64,000 nt of DNA, taken from positions 1 through 64,000 of the forward strand of contig NZ_MULI01000041.1 of NCBI RefSeq assembly GCF_002939385.1, written 5' to 3'. The notes under the pieces were generated by a model. That model searched no databases, was not told the origin of the DNA, and worked only from the letters and a program-made list of their open reading frames with translations. The translations under genes and the position numbers were made by a program. Each line of letters begins with the position of its first letter. The stretch's first letter is position 1. This stretch comes from Streptomyces sp. MH60. Lineage in GTDB: Bacteria > Actinomycetota > Actinomycetes > Streptomycetales > Streptomycetaceae. Positions 34,104-42,260 of the stretch are shown piece after piece.

Positions 34104-36716
34104 GTGAGCGAGATACCAGCGAGGGCCAAGGAGCCCACGGAGTCCACGGAGTCCGAGGACCCGTCGGCAGACGCGCCACTCGGTGACGCGGTGTGGCAGA
34201 GCAGCCCGCCCGGCTCCATCTACGACTACATCAAGGTCGCCTCCTTCTCCATCGGCCCCGACGGACTCGTCGACCAGTGGAGCCTGCGTGCGGAGCAACT
34301 GCTTGGCATCCGGGCCGAGGACGCCGTGGGCACCGATCCCATCGAGGCCTTCATCGACCCCGACCTGCGCGAGCGCGGCCAGCGCAAGATGACCGAGATC
34401 CTCGACGGGCGGGAGTGGACCGGCGTGGTCCCCTTCCGGGCACCGGGCGAGGCCGAGGGGACCGGTCAGCCCCCGGGCGGCCGAAGCGGGCGGCGCGGGC
34501 TCGCCGAGGTGTACGTCATGCCGACCCGCACGGAGGACGGGGAGAAGGCCGCCGTCTGCATCGTCGTCGACGTCCGCGTGCTGCGCAGCATCGAGACCGA
34601 CCTCGCCGCGTCGCAGGCCATATTCGGCCAGTCTCCGTTCGGGTTCCTGCTGATCGACCCCGACCTGCGGGTGCGCCGTGCCAACCAGCGGTTCGCCGCC
34701 ACCTTCGGCGGCACCCCCGACGACCACCGCGGCAAGGGCGTCCACGACTATCTGCCGCGCGCCGAGGCCGACCGGGTCTCCGCGACCCTGCGCCGGGTCC
34801 TGGAGACCGGCGACTCCATCACGGACATGCACGTCACGGGCTTCGTGCCGGGCACGGAGGAACGCCGCCACTGGTCCGTCAACCTCTACCGCGTGCACAG
34901 CGGTTCCGGCCGCCCCATCGGCGTCGCCTGGCTCGGCACCGACATCACCGCCCGCCGCCAGGCCGCCCGCGAGGCCGCCGCCGCCCGGCGCAACCTCGCC
35001 CTCCTCAACGAGGCCGGCGCCCGCATCGGCAACTCCCTCGACCTGGAGACCACCGCCCGCGAACTCCTCGACGTCGTCGTCCCCGGCTTCTGCGACCTGG
35101 CCACCGTCGACCTCTACCAGGGCCTGCTGGTCGGCGACCAGACCCCGCCAGGACTCGCCGACGGCAGCGCGGAACTGCGCCGTGTCGCCTTCTCCAGCGC
35201 CGTCTCGGACGCGCCGTTCCTCGGCACCGGCGAGCGGGTCAAGCTCGGCGCCGTCCACCACTACCCGTTCAACTCGCCCTGCGCGGACGCCCTGCGCACC
35301 GCCCGGCCGCGCACCGTCCCCGCCGAGGAGGGCGGCCTGGTGCAGTCCACGCTCGCCGTGCCGATGGTCGCCCACGACACGGTCGTCGGCCTCGTCCAGT
35401 TCGCCCGCACCAAGGGCAGCGAGCCGTTCGGCGACCGCGACCGCGACCTCGCCGTGGAACTGGCCGCGCGCGCCGCCGTCTGCATCGACAACGCCCGCCT
35501 CTACCGGCGCGAACACGAACGCGCGCTGATACTGCAACGCTCGCTGCTCCCGCCCGGCGACCCGGAGGCATCGGGCCTCGACATCGCCTGCCGCTACCTG
35601 CCCGGCAACGCGGCCACCGGCCGGGCCAGCGAGGTCGGCGGCGACTGGTTCGACGTCATCGAACTCCCCGGGCACCGCACCGCGCTGGTCGTCGGCGACG
35701 TCATGGGCCGCGGTCTGCGCGCCGCCGTCGCCATGGGCGAACTGCGCACCGCCGTACGCACCCTGGCCCAGCTCGACATCGAACCGGCCGAGGTGCTCTC
35801 CCAGCTGGACGAGATCGCCCGCGGCCTCGGCGCTCCCGGGGGCGTCCAGCAGGCCACCCGGGCCGCCCGCCGCCCCCGCGAGGCCGACCTGTCCGAGGTC
35901 TACCTGGCGACCTGCGTGTACGCCGTCTACGACTCGGTGACCCGGCGCTGCACCTTCGCCAACGCGGGCCACCTGCCGCCCGTCCTGGTCGAGCCCGGTG
36001 AGACCGCGCTGATGCTGGACGTGCCGCCGGGCCTGCCGCTCGGCGTCGGCGGGGAGCCCTTCGAGGAGGTGGAGGTCGAACTGCCCGAGGGCGCCCTGCT
36101 TGCCCTCTACACCGACGGCCTGGTCGAGAGCCGCGACCACCCCCTCGACGAGGGCCTCCAGGCCTTCGTGGGCGCCCTCACCGACCCCTCCCAGCCCCTG
36201 GAGGACGTCTGCGACCAGGTCCTCCACACCCTCGACAGCCACCACGGCGAGGACGACATCGCCCTGCTGATGGCCCGGGTCCAGGGTCTGCCCAGCGACT
36301 CGGTCGGCGACTGGACCCTGCCGCGGGAGCCGCGCAGCGTCGGCCGGGCCCGCGAGTACGCCCGCGCCCAGCTGCTCGCCTGGGACATGGAGCCGCTGGT
36401 CGACACCACGGAACTGCTCGTCAGCGAACTCGTCACCAACGCGCTCCGCTACGGCGAGGGCGAGATCAGGCTCCGCCTCCTGCTCGACCGCACACTGGTC
36501 TGCGAGGTCTGGGACTCCGGCCTGGTCCAGCCGCGCCGACGCCGCGCCCGCGACACCGACGAGGGCGGCCGCGGCCTGCAACTGGTCGGCCTGCTCAGCG
36601 CGGCCTGGGGCTCACGCCGCACGCCGCGCGGCAAGACGGTCTGGTTCGAACTGCCCCTGCCGGGCGCCGACACCCAGCTCACCGACCCGGCGGAGGCTCT
36701 GCTGAGCCTGTTCTGA
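34104..36716 (+). CDS. PAS-PAS-GAF-SpoIIE phosphatase with C-terminal HATPase domain
   Basis: An 870-residue cytoplasmic signalling protein. Domains in order: PAS (about 40-150), PAS ('FGQSPFGFLLIDPDLRVRRA', about 165-295), GAF (about 300-480), PP2C/SpoIIE phosphatase (about 490-730; 'VGGDWFDVIELPG', 'VVGDVMGRGLRAAVAMGELR', 'FANAGHLPPVLVEPG', 'LYTDGLVESRDHP', 'GEDDIALLMARV') and an RsbW-like HATPase ('LLVSELVTNALRYGEGEI', 'DEGGRGLQLVGLLSAAWG'). The metal Asp residues are present. It would dephosphorylate an anti-anti-sigma factor and may also bind or phosphorylate it. The GTG at 34104 has GGAGGGG 9 nt upstream; the in-frame upstream extension is not supported. Confidence 0.93.
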   Translation: MSEIPARAKEPTESTESEDPSADAPLGDAVWQSSPPGSIYDYIKVASFSIGPDGLVDQWSLRAEQLLGIRAEDAVGTDPIEAFIDPDLRERGQRKMTEILDGREWTGVVPFRAPGEAEGTGQPPGGRSGRRGLAEVYVMPTRTEDGEKAAVCIVVDVRVLRSIETDLAASQAIFGQSPFGFLLIDPDLRVRRANQRFAATFGGTPDDHRGKGVHDYLPRAEADRVSATLRRVLETGDSITDMHVTGFVPGTEERRHWSVNLYRVHSGSGRPIGVAWLGTDITARRQAAREAAAARRNLALLNEAGARIGNSLDLETTARELLDVVVPGFCDLATVDLYQGLLVGDQTPPGLADGSAELRRVAFSSAVSDAPFLGTGERVKLGAVHHYPFNSPCADALRTARPRTVPAEEGGLVQSTLAVPMVAHDTVVGLVQFARTKGSEPFGDRDRDLAVELAARAAVCIDNARLYRREHERALILQRSLLPPGDPEASGLDIACRYLPGNAATGRASEVGGDWFDVIELPGHRTALVVGDVMGRGLRAAVAMGELRTAVRTLAQLDIEPAEVLSQLDEIARGLGAPGGVQQATRAARRPREADLSEVYLATCVYAVYDSVTRRCTFANAGHLPPVLVEPGETALMLDVPPGLPLGVGGEPFEEVEVELPEGALLALYTDGLVESRDHPLDEGLQAFVGALTDPSQPLEDVCDQVLHTLDSHHGEDDIALLMARVQGLPSDSVGDWTLPREPRSVGRAREYARAQLLAWDMEPLVDTTELLVSELVTNALRYGEGEIRLRLLLDRTLVCEVWDSGLVQPRRRRARDTDEGGRGLQLVGLLSAAWGSRRTPRGKTVWFELPLPGADTQLTDPAEALLSLF

Positions 36717-36834
36717 CCCGCCCCGGAGTCGTACGCGTCCGGGCCCGCCGGGTGCGGCGCACATGCCCGTACCCGGCCAGCAGCAGCGCCGCCCCGGCCG
36801 TGACCAGGGGCGGCACCAGATCCGCGCAGATCAT
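36679..36834 (-). CDS. Possible small membrane protein
   Basis: A 51-residue frame (MICADLVPPLVTAGAALLLA then 'GYGHVRRTRRARTRTTPG') with one hydrophobic helix followed by a strongly basic tail, which is how a small inner-membrane protein looks. AGGGGTG lies 8 nt before the ATG. It overlaps the end of the phosphatase gene by 38 bp in the opposite direction. Too short for certainty. Confidence 0.4.
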   Translation of the reverse strand: MICADLVPPLVTAGAALLLAGYGHVRRTRRARTRTTPGRVRTGSAEPPPGR

Positions 36835-36958
36835 CGTCACGCACCCCTGACCGCAACCGGAACACCGGTTCGAGTCGTCCCCGCTGGCACCACGCTCGGA
36901 GCGTATGCGCGGCAACCGGTCACCGCGACCGGGGCCGGGCCACAGGGAGGGGACACCC

Positions 36959-38038
36959 GTGGAGGACACGGAGCCGAAAGAGACCGACCCGGCAGCCGCC
37001 GACGGCGATCGGCCCCCACCGGGGCCCAAGAAGAAGCGGCTCCGCCGCACCCGCCGCATCACCCTCGCCGTCCTCCTCGTCCTGCTCCTCCCCCTCCTCA
37101 CCGCCGAGACCGCCCTCCGCATCAACTACACGGGCGACCCCGCGGACGGCACGTACACCAGGAACCGCGACGCGATCTGGCTCGGCCACGCCTGGGTCGA
37201 CGGCCGCAAGAAGGACACGGACCTCACCGCGCTGGCCCGCGACCTCAAGACCACCGGCATCCGGGACCTGTACGTGCACACCGGCCCGATGGAGCACGAC
37301 GGCACGCTGCCCGAGTCGCTCTACCCCAAGGCCCGCTGGCTGATCGACGGCGTGCACCGGGAACTTCCCGGTGTCCGCGTCCAGGCCTTCCTCGGCGACG
37401 TCCTCGCCACCGAAGGCCCCGACGGCATGCGCCTGGCGCGGGCCGACACCCGCGCCGCCGTCGTCGACTCCGCCCGCCAGGTCCTGGACGCGGGCTACGA
37501 CGGAGTCCACCTGGACCTGGAACCGCTGCACTCGGACGACCGGAACTACCTCTCGCTCCTGGACGACGTACGCGCCGTCACCCGCGCCCGGGACGCGCAA
37601 CTCTCCGTCGCCGCCCACCAGATCGACCCGCTGCCGGCCCTGCACTCCGTCTTCGGCCTCTTCACCCGGCACCCCAAGTGGTGGTCGCAGGAGTTCTTCG
37701 GCCAGGTCGCCCGCCGCGTCGACCAGATCGCCGTGATGTCCTACGACACCGCGCAGCCGCTTCAGAGCACCTACGGCGGCTACGTGGCCCAGCAGACCTC
37801 CCTCGCCCTGGAGGTCACCCCGCCCACGACCCACCTGCTGATGGGCCTGCCCTTCTACCACGAGAGCAACTTCGACCACTGGGGTCACGCCGAGACCGTC
37901 GCCGCCGCCGTGCGCGGCGTCCGCCTCGGCCTGTCCCGGACGGACGCCGACCGCGAGCTGTTCGGCGTCGCCCCGTACATCGACTTCGCGGCGACGGACA
38001 CGAACTGGAAGGAGTACCGGGACGGCTGGGTCCGCTAG
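36959..38038 (+). CDS. GH18-like (chitinase-fold) membrane-anchored protein
   Basis: A 359-residue protein with a charged cytoplasmic start, a basic patch and one membrane helix (about 38-55, 'ITLAVLLVLLLPLLTAETAL'), then an exported TIM-barrel-like domain. 'GYDGVHLDLEPLHSDD' resembles the DxxDxDxE catalytic strand of glycoside hydrolase family 18, and 'QIAVMSYDTAQ' its later strand; the exact acid pattern is DGVHLDLE. It may cleave or only bind an N-acetylglucosamine polymer. The GTG at 36959 has GGGAGGGG about 8 nt upstream; the upstream ATG at 36905 lacks this. Confidence 0.72.
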   Translation: MEDTEPKETDPAAADGDRPPPGPKKKRLRRTRRITLAVLLVLLLPLLTAETALRINYTGDPADGTYTRNRDAIWLGHAWVDGRKKDTDLTALARDLKTTGIRDLYVHTGPMEHDGTLPESLYPKARWLIDGVHRELPGVRVQAFLGDVLATEGPDGMRLARADTRAAVVDSARQVLDAGYDGVHLDLEPLHSDDRNYLSLLDDVRAVTRARDAQLSVAAHQIDPLPALHSVFGLFTRHPKWWSQEFFGQVARRVDQIAVMSYDTAQPLQSTYGGYVAQQTSLALEVTPPTTHLLMGLPFYHESNFDHWGHAETVAAAVRGVRLGLSRTDADRELFGVAPYIDFAATDTNWKEYRDGWVR

Positions 38039-38050
38039 GCCGTGTCGGAT

Positions 38051-38830
38051 CTAGGACCGGTCCCTGCCCCGGCGCCCGATCTTCGAGCCCAGCCACACCA
38101 GCGGGTCGTACTTGCGGTCCACGGCCCGTTCCTTCAGGGGGATCAGCGCGTTGTCCGTGATCCTGATGCCCTCGGGGCACACCTCCGTGCAGCACTTGGT
38201 GATGTTGCAGTAGCCCAGGCCGTGTTCGTCCTGGGCGGTGCGCGACCGGTCCAGACCGGTGTCACCGGCGGCGTCCAGCGGGTGCATGTCCAGTTCGGCG
38301 ACGCGCATGAGGAAGCGGGGGCCCGCGAAGGCGGGCTTGTTCTCCTCGTGGTCCCGCACGACATGGCAGGTGTCCTGGCACAGGAAGCACTCGATGCACT
38401 TGCGGAACTCCTGCGAGCGGTCCACGTCCTCCTGCATCATCCGGTACTCGCCCGGCCCGAGGTCGGCGGGCGGGACGAAGGCCGGGACCTCGCGGGCCTT
38501 GGTGTAGTTGAAGCCGACGTCCGTCACCAGGTCCCGGATCACCGGGAAGGCGCGCAGCGGCGTGACGGTGACCGTCTCCTCACGGGTGAACACGGACATG
38601 CGGGTCATGCACAGCAGCCGGGGCCGCCCGTTGATCTCCGCCGAGCACGAACCGCACTTGCCCGCCTTGCAGTTCCAGCGCACCGCGAGGTCGGGGGCCT
38701 GGGTGGCCTGGAGGCGGTGGATGATGTCGAGCACCACCTCGCCCTCGTTCACCTCGACCGTGAAGTCCGCCAGGCCGCCGCCCTCCGCGTCACCGCGCCA
38801 CACCTTGAAGCGGGCCTCGTAGCCGCTCAT
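38051..38830 (-). CDS. sdhB: Succinate dehydrogenase iron-sulfur subunit
   Basis: A 259-residue SdhB. The N-terminal ferredoxin domain binds [2Fe-2S] through 'CKAGKCGSCSAEINGRPRLL' plus the following Cys. The C-terminal domain carries 'CIECFLCQDTCHVV' and 'CNITKCCTEVCPEGI' for the [4Fe-4S] and [3Fe-4S] clusters. It passes electrons from the flavoprotein to the membrane quinone. The ATG overlaps the stop of sdhA (ATGA), so translation is coupled. The sequence type matches the mycobacterial Sdh1 complex rather than the classical four-subunit enzyme. Confidence 0.94.
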   Translation of the reverse strand: MSGYEARFKVWRGDAEGGGLADFTVEVNEGEVVLDIIHRLQATQAPDLAVRWNCKAGKCGSCSAEINGRPRLLCMTRMSVFTREETVTVTPLRAFPVIRDLVTDVGFNYTKAREVPAFVPPADLGPGEYRMMQEDVDRSQEFRKCIECFLCQDTCHVVRDHEENKPAFAGPRFLMRVAELDMHPLDAAGDTGLDRSRTAQDEHGLGYCNITKCCTEVCPEGIRITDNALIPLKERAVDRKYDPLVWLGSKIGRRGRDRS

Positions 38831-40779
38831 TCGGACAGGCCCTCCAGTTCGTCGTCGGCGAGGTACTTCACCAGCTCCTCCTTGTCGAAGAGGGCGAGCA
38901 GATCGGGCCGGATCGGCTCGGTGGTCTGCCGCTCCAGGGCGATCCGGCCGCGCTCCGGGTCCGTCGCCGCGAGGTCGCCGGCCGGGTCGGCCAGCGAGCA
39001 GAGCAGGTTGGCCGGGCGCCAGCGCCGGTCCATCGACGGATGGTCCTCCCGGGTGTGCCCGCCGCGCGACTCGGTGCGCTCCAGCGCGGCCCGCGCCACG
39101 CACTCGCTGACCAGCAGCATGTTGCGCAGGTCCAGGGCGAGGTGCCAGCCCGGGTTGAACTGCCGGTGCCCCTCCACCCCGGCCCGGCGGGCGCGCACCC
39201 GCAGCTCGGCCAGCTTCTCCAGGGCCTGCTTCATCTCCGCCTCCCGACGGATGATCCCCACCAGGTCGTTCATGGTCTGCTGGAGTTCCTGGTGGAGGGT
39301 GTACGGGTTCTCCGGCGGCCCGGCACCGGGCTCCTGCGTCTCGGCGGAGAACGGCCGCAGCGCCTCCGCGGCGGCGGCGTCGACCTGCGCGTCGTCGACC
39401 CGGGCGGGCGCGCCCCCGTCCGCCCGCCCCGCCGCGTACTCGGCCGCGTACCGTCCCGCCCGGCGCCCGAACACCAGCAGGTCGGACAGCGAGTTGCCGC
39501 CCAGCCGGTTGGAGCCGTGCATACCGCCGGCCACCTCACCGGCGGCGAACAGCCCCGGCACCCCGCGGGCGGCGGCGGTGTCGGAGTCGACGGCGATGCC
39601 GCCCATCACGTAGTGGCAGGTGGGCCCGACCTCCATCGCCTCCGCCGTGATGTCCACGTCCGCCAGCTCCTTGAACTGGTGGTACATGGACGGCAGCCGG
39701 CGCCGGATCACCTCGGCGGACATCCGGGTGGACACGTCGAGGAAGACCCCGCCGTGCGGTGAGCCCCGGCCCTCCTTCACCTCGGCGTTGATCGCGCGGG
39801 CGACCTCGTCGCGGGGGAGCAGCTCGGGCGGGCGGCGGTTGTGGTCCGGGTCGTCGTACCAGCGGTCGCCCTCCGCCTCCGACTCGGCGTACTTCTCCTT
39901 GAAGACGTCCGGGATGTAGTCGAACATGAACCGCTTGCCCTCGGAGTTGCGCAGCACCCCGCCGTCGCCGCGCACCGACTCGGTGACCAGGATGCCCTTG
40001 ACCGAGGGCGGCCAGACCATGCCCGTCGGGTGGAACTGCACGAACTCCATGTTCAGCAGAGGCGCCCCGGCCAGCAGCGCCAGGGCGTGGCCGTCGCCCG
40101 TGTACTCCCACGAGTTCGACGTCACCTTGAACGACTTGCCGATGCCGCCGGTGGCGATCACCACCGAGGGCGCCTGAAGGACGAAGAAGCGGCCGCTCTC
40201 GCGCTCGTAGCCGAAGACGCCCGAGACCTCGCGGCCCTCCTTGAGCACGCGGGTGACCGTGCACTCCTGGAAGACCTTCAGCCGGGACTCGTGGTCCCCG
40301 GTCTCGCGGAAGTCCTCCTGCTGGAGCGAGACGATCTTCTGCTGGAGGGTGCGGATCAGCTCCAGGCCCGTACGGTCGCCGACGTGGGCGAGGCGCGGGT
40401 ACTCGTGGCCGCCGAAGTTGCGCTGCGAGATCCGGCCGTCCTTCGTACGGTCGAACAGCGCGCCCCAGGTCTCCAGTTCCCACACCCGCTGCGGCGCCTC
40501 CTGGGCGTGCAGCTCGGCCATCCGCCACTGGTTGAGGAACTTGCCGCCGCGCATGGTGTCGCGGAAGTGGACCTGCCAGTTGTCGCCGGAGTTGACGTTG
40601 CCCATGGAGGCGGCGATGCCGCCCTCGGCCATCACGGTGTGCGCCTTGCCGAACAGCGACTTGCAGATCACGGCCGTACGGGCGCCCCGTTCGCGGGCCT
40701 CGATCGCGGCACGCAGCCCGGCGCCGCCCGCGCCCACCACGACGACGTCCCATTCCTGCCGGTCGACCACGGACATCAA
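38827..40779 (-). CDS. sdhA: Succinate dehydrogenase / fumarate reductase flavoprotein subunit
   Basis: A 650-residue SdhA. FAD-binding Rossmann motif 'VVVVGAGGAGLRAAIEARE' (residues 11-29) is followed by 'KAHTVMAEGGIAASMGNVNS'; the active-site region includes 'FVQFHPTGMVWP', 'HGGVFLDVSTR' and 'TCHYVMGGIAVDSDT', with 'AGGMHGSNRLGGNSLSDLLV' as the second FAD segment. It oxidises succinate to fumarate in the TCA cycle, feeding the fumarases of this window. Encoded between sdhC and sdhB in one leftward operon. Confidence 0.95.
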   Translation of the reverse strand: MMSVVDRQEWDVVVVGAGGAGLRAAIEARERGARTAVICKSLFGKAHTVMAEGGIAASMGNVNSGDNWQVHFRDTMRGGKFLNQWRMAELHAQEAPQRVWELETWGALFDRTKDGRISQRNFGGHEYPRLAHVGDRTGLELIRTLQQKIVSLQQEDFRETGDHESRLKVFQECTVTRVLKEGREVSGVFGYERESGRFFVLQAPSVVIATGGIGKSFKVTSNSWEYTGDGHALALLAGAPLLNMEFVQFHPTGMVWPPSVKGILVTESVRGDGGVLRNSEGKRFMFDYIPDVFKEKYAESEAEGDRWYDDPDHNRRPPELLPRDEVARAINAEVKEGRGSPHGGVFLDVSTRMSAEVIRRRLPSMYHQFKELADVDITAEAMEVGPTCHYVMGGIAVDSDTAAARGVPGLFAAGEVAGGMHGSNRLGGNSLSDLLVFGRRAGRYAAEYAAGRADGGAPARVDDAQVDAAAAEALRPFSAETQEPGAGPPENPYTLHQELQQTMNDLVGIIRREAEMKQALEKLAELRVRARRAGVEGHRQFNPGWHLALDLRNMLLVSECVARAALERTESRGGHTREDHPSMDRRWRPANLLCSLADPAGDLAATDPERGRIALERQTTEPIRPDLLALFDKEELVKYLADDELEGLSE

Positions 40780-40802
40780 AAGGCCTCACTCATCGGAAGT
40801 CG

Positions 40803-41639
40803 TCAGAAGAAGCGCGGATCGTCGAAGACCCCGGACGCGACCAGGTAGACGTAGAAGTCGGCGAGCGCCACGCTCACCAGCGACGCCCAGGCGAGCTGCA
40901 TGTGCCGGGCGTTGAGCCTGCCCACCAGCTGCCACATCCGGTAGCGCACCGGATGCCGCGAGAAGTGCCTGAGCTTGCCGCCGACGATGTGCCGGCAGGA
41001 ATGGCAGGAGAGGGTGTACGCCCAGATCAGCGCGATGTTGGCGAGGAACACCAGGGTGCCGAGCCCCATGTGGCCCCACGCGTAGTGCTCGTCGCGGAAG
41101 GCGAGCACGGTGTCGTAGGTGAGGATGCCCGCGACCAGCAGCGCCGCGTAGAAGAAGTACCGGTGGACGTTCTGGAGGATCAGCGGGAAGCGGGTCTCGC
41201 CGGTGTACTTCTTGTGCGGCTCGGCCACCGCGCAGGCCGGCGGGGACGCCCAGAAGCCCCGGTAGTAGGCCTTGCGGTAGTAGTAGCAGGTCAGGCGGAA
41301 GCCGAGCGGGAAGATCAGGATGATGATCGCGGGGGAGACGCCCCACCAGGTGCCGAGGAGTTCCCAGTTGGGCCCCGAGCGCATCGGCTCGCAGTTCTCC
41401 GCCAGACAGGGGGAGTAGAAGGGCGAGACGTACGGGGCCGCGTAGTAGTCGGCGTTCGCGAAGGCCCGCCAGGTCGAGTAGGCGATGAAGGCCAGCAGGC
41501 CCGCCGCGGTGGCGGCGGGTGCCAGCCACCAGCGGTCGGTGCGCAGGTGCGGGGCGCGGATGGCGGCGCGCGTCGGGGTGTGGACGCCACCGCCCGGGGG
41601 GCGGTCTTCGGTGGCTGGAGGTTCGGTACCAGTTGCCAC
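40803..41639 (-). CDS. sdhC: Succinate dehydrogenase membrane anchor (Sdh1 type)
   Basis: A 278-residue membrane subunit with about five helices (near residues 32-52, 92-112, 152-172, 182-206 and 238-262). 'NADYYAAPYVSPFYSPCLAE' and 'NVHRYFFYAALLVAGILTYD' match, from memory, the single anchor of the mycobacterial Sdh1 complex (Rv0249c). There is no separate sdhD. His residues in 'NVHRYF' and 'CHSCRHIVGG' are heme or quinone-site candidates. The GTG start has GGAG about 9 nt upstream. It is 23 bp upstream of sdhA. Confidence 0.88.
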   Translation of the reverse strand: MATGTEPPATEDRPPGGGVHTPTRAAIRAPHLRTDRWWLAPAATAAGLLAFIAYSTWRAFANADYYAAPYVSPFYSPCLAENCEPMRSGPNWELLGTWWGVSPAIIILIFPLGFRLTCYYYRKAYYRGFWASPPACAVAEPHKKYTGETRFPLILQNVHRYFFYAALLVAGILTYDTVLAFRDEHYAWGHMGLGTLVFLANIALIWAYTLSCHSCRHIVGGKLRHFSRHPVRYRMWQLVGRLNARHMQLAWASLVSVALADFYVYLVASGVFDDPRFF

Positions 41640-41667
41640 TGGGCGACTCCGGTCGGTCGGGTCGGGT

Positions 41668-41958
41668 TCAGGGAGCGCGGCGGTCGCGGGCGCCGAGGCC
41701 CTCGTCGTCCGAGTCCGTCCACAGCGAGCCGTCGTACGGCGTGTCGGGGATCGGGACGAGGTCCGGGCGCCTGGGGGCGTCCGGCGCGGCAGCCGCCGCC
41801 CGCAGCAGCGCGAGGCTCTCGCGCAGGTGGTCGGCGTCGGTGCGGACCCGGCGGACGTCCAGGCCACCGCTGCCCAGCTGCTGTTCCAGCCGGGTCACCG
41901 TCCGGGACAGCTCGTCGAGGCTGCGCTGCACCGATGACAGATCGTCGTGCACGGACAA
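41668..41958 (-). CDS. Conserved small coiled-coil protein heading the sdh operon
   Basis: A 96-residue acidic protein whose first 65 residues form heptad-like helices ('VHDDLSSVQRSLDELSRTVT', 'RLEQQLGSGGLDVRRVRTDA'), ending in a Pro/Asp-rich tail. It has no membrane segment. It lies 28 bp upstream of sdhC on the same strand and may help assemble the complex, which is only inference from position. The start is TTG with GAGGT 7 nt upstream; a GTG two codons later is further from the RBS. Confidence 0.72.
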   Translation of the reverse strand: MSVHDDLSSVQRSLDELSRTVTRLEQQLGSGGLDVRRVRTDADHLRESLALLRAAAAAPDAPRRPDLVPIPDTPYDGSLWTDSDDEGLGARDRRAP

Positions 41959-42260
41959 GACGTGACCTCACTTCCGTCGGACACGGCAAGGGGCGGCCGG
42001 GCTTGGGAGCGACGCTGGTGCGCCTGAGAGTGTCGCGCGTCACACCAGTCGCTGGGAAGGGATGTGCAGCGATTGGCCGGGGCGTGTGGGTGCACCGCGG
42101 GTGGCATTGAGCCGCACGGGTGAGCTTACGCACCGTCGTCGCCGTGTCTCCCAGCGTCGCCGAACCGTTTCCCCTTCAGTTGCCGCATCCCCGTCCGGAT
42201 ACAAATGATCAACCTGAATACCGCAAATCTCGCAAGCGCGGCCTTCCGGAGGTAGCAGAG
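41959..42260. other. Divergent regulatory gap between sdh operon and lipoprotein gene
   Basis: About 300 bp with no gene. It should hold the promoters of the sdh operon and of the lipoprotein gene. An AT-rich patch around 42190-42235 is likely the promoter of the lipoprotein gene, but no clear hexamer pair could be fixed. Confidence 0.4.
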
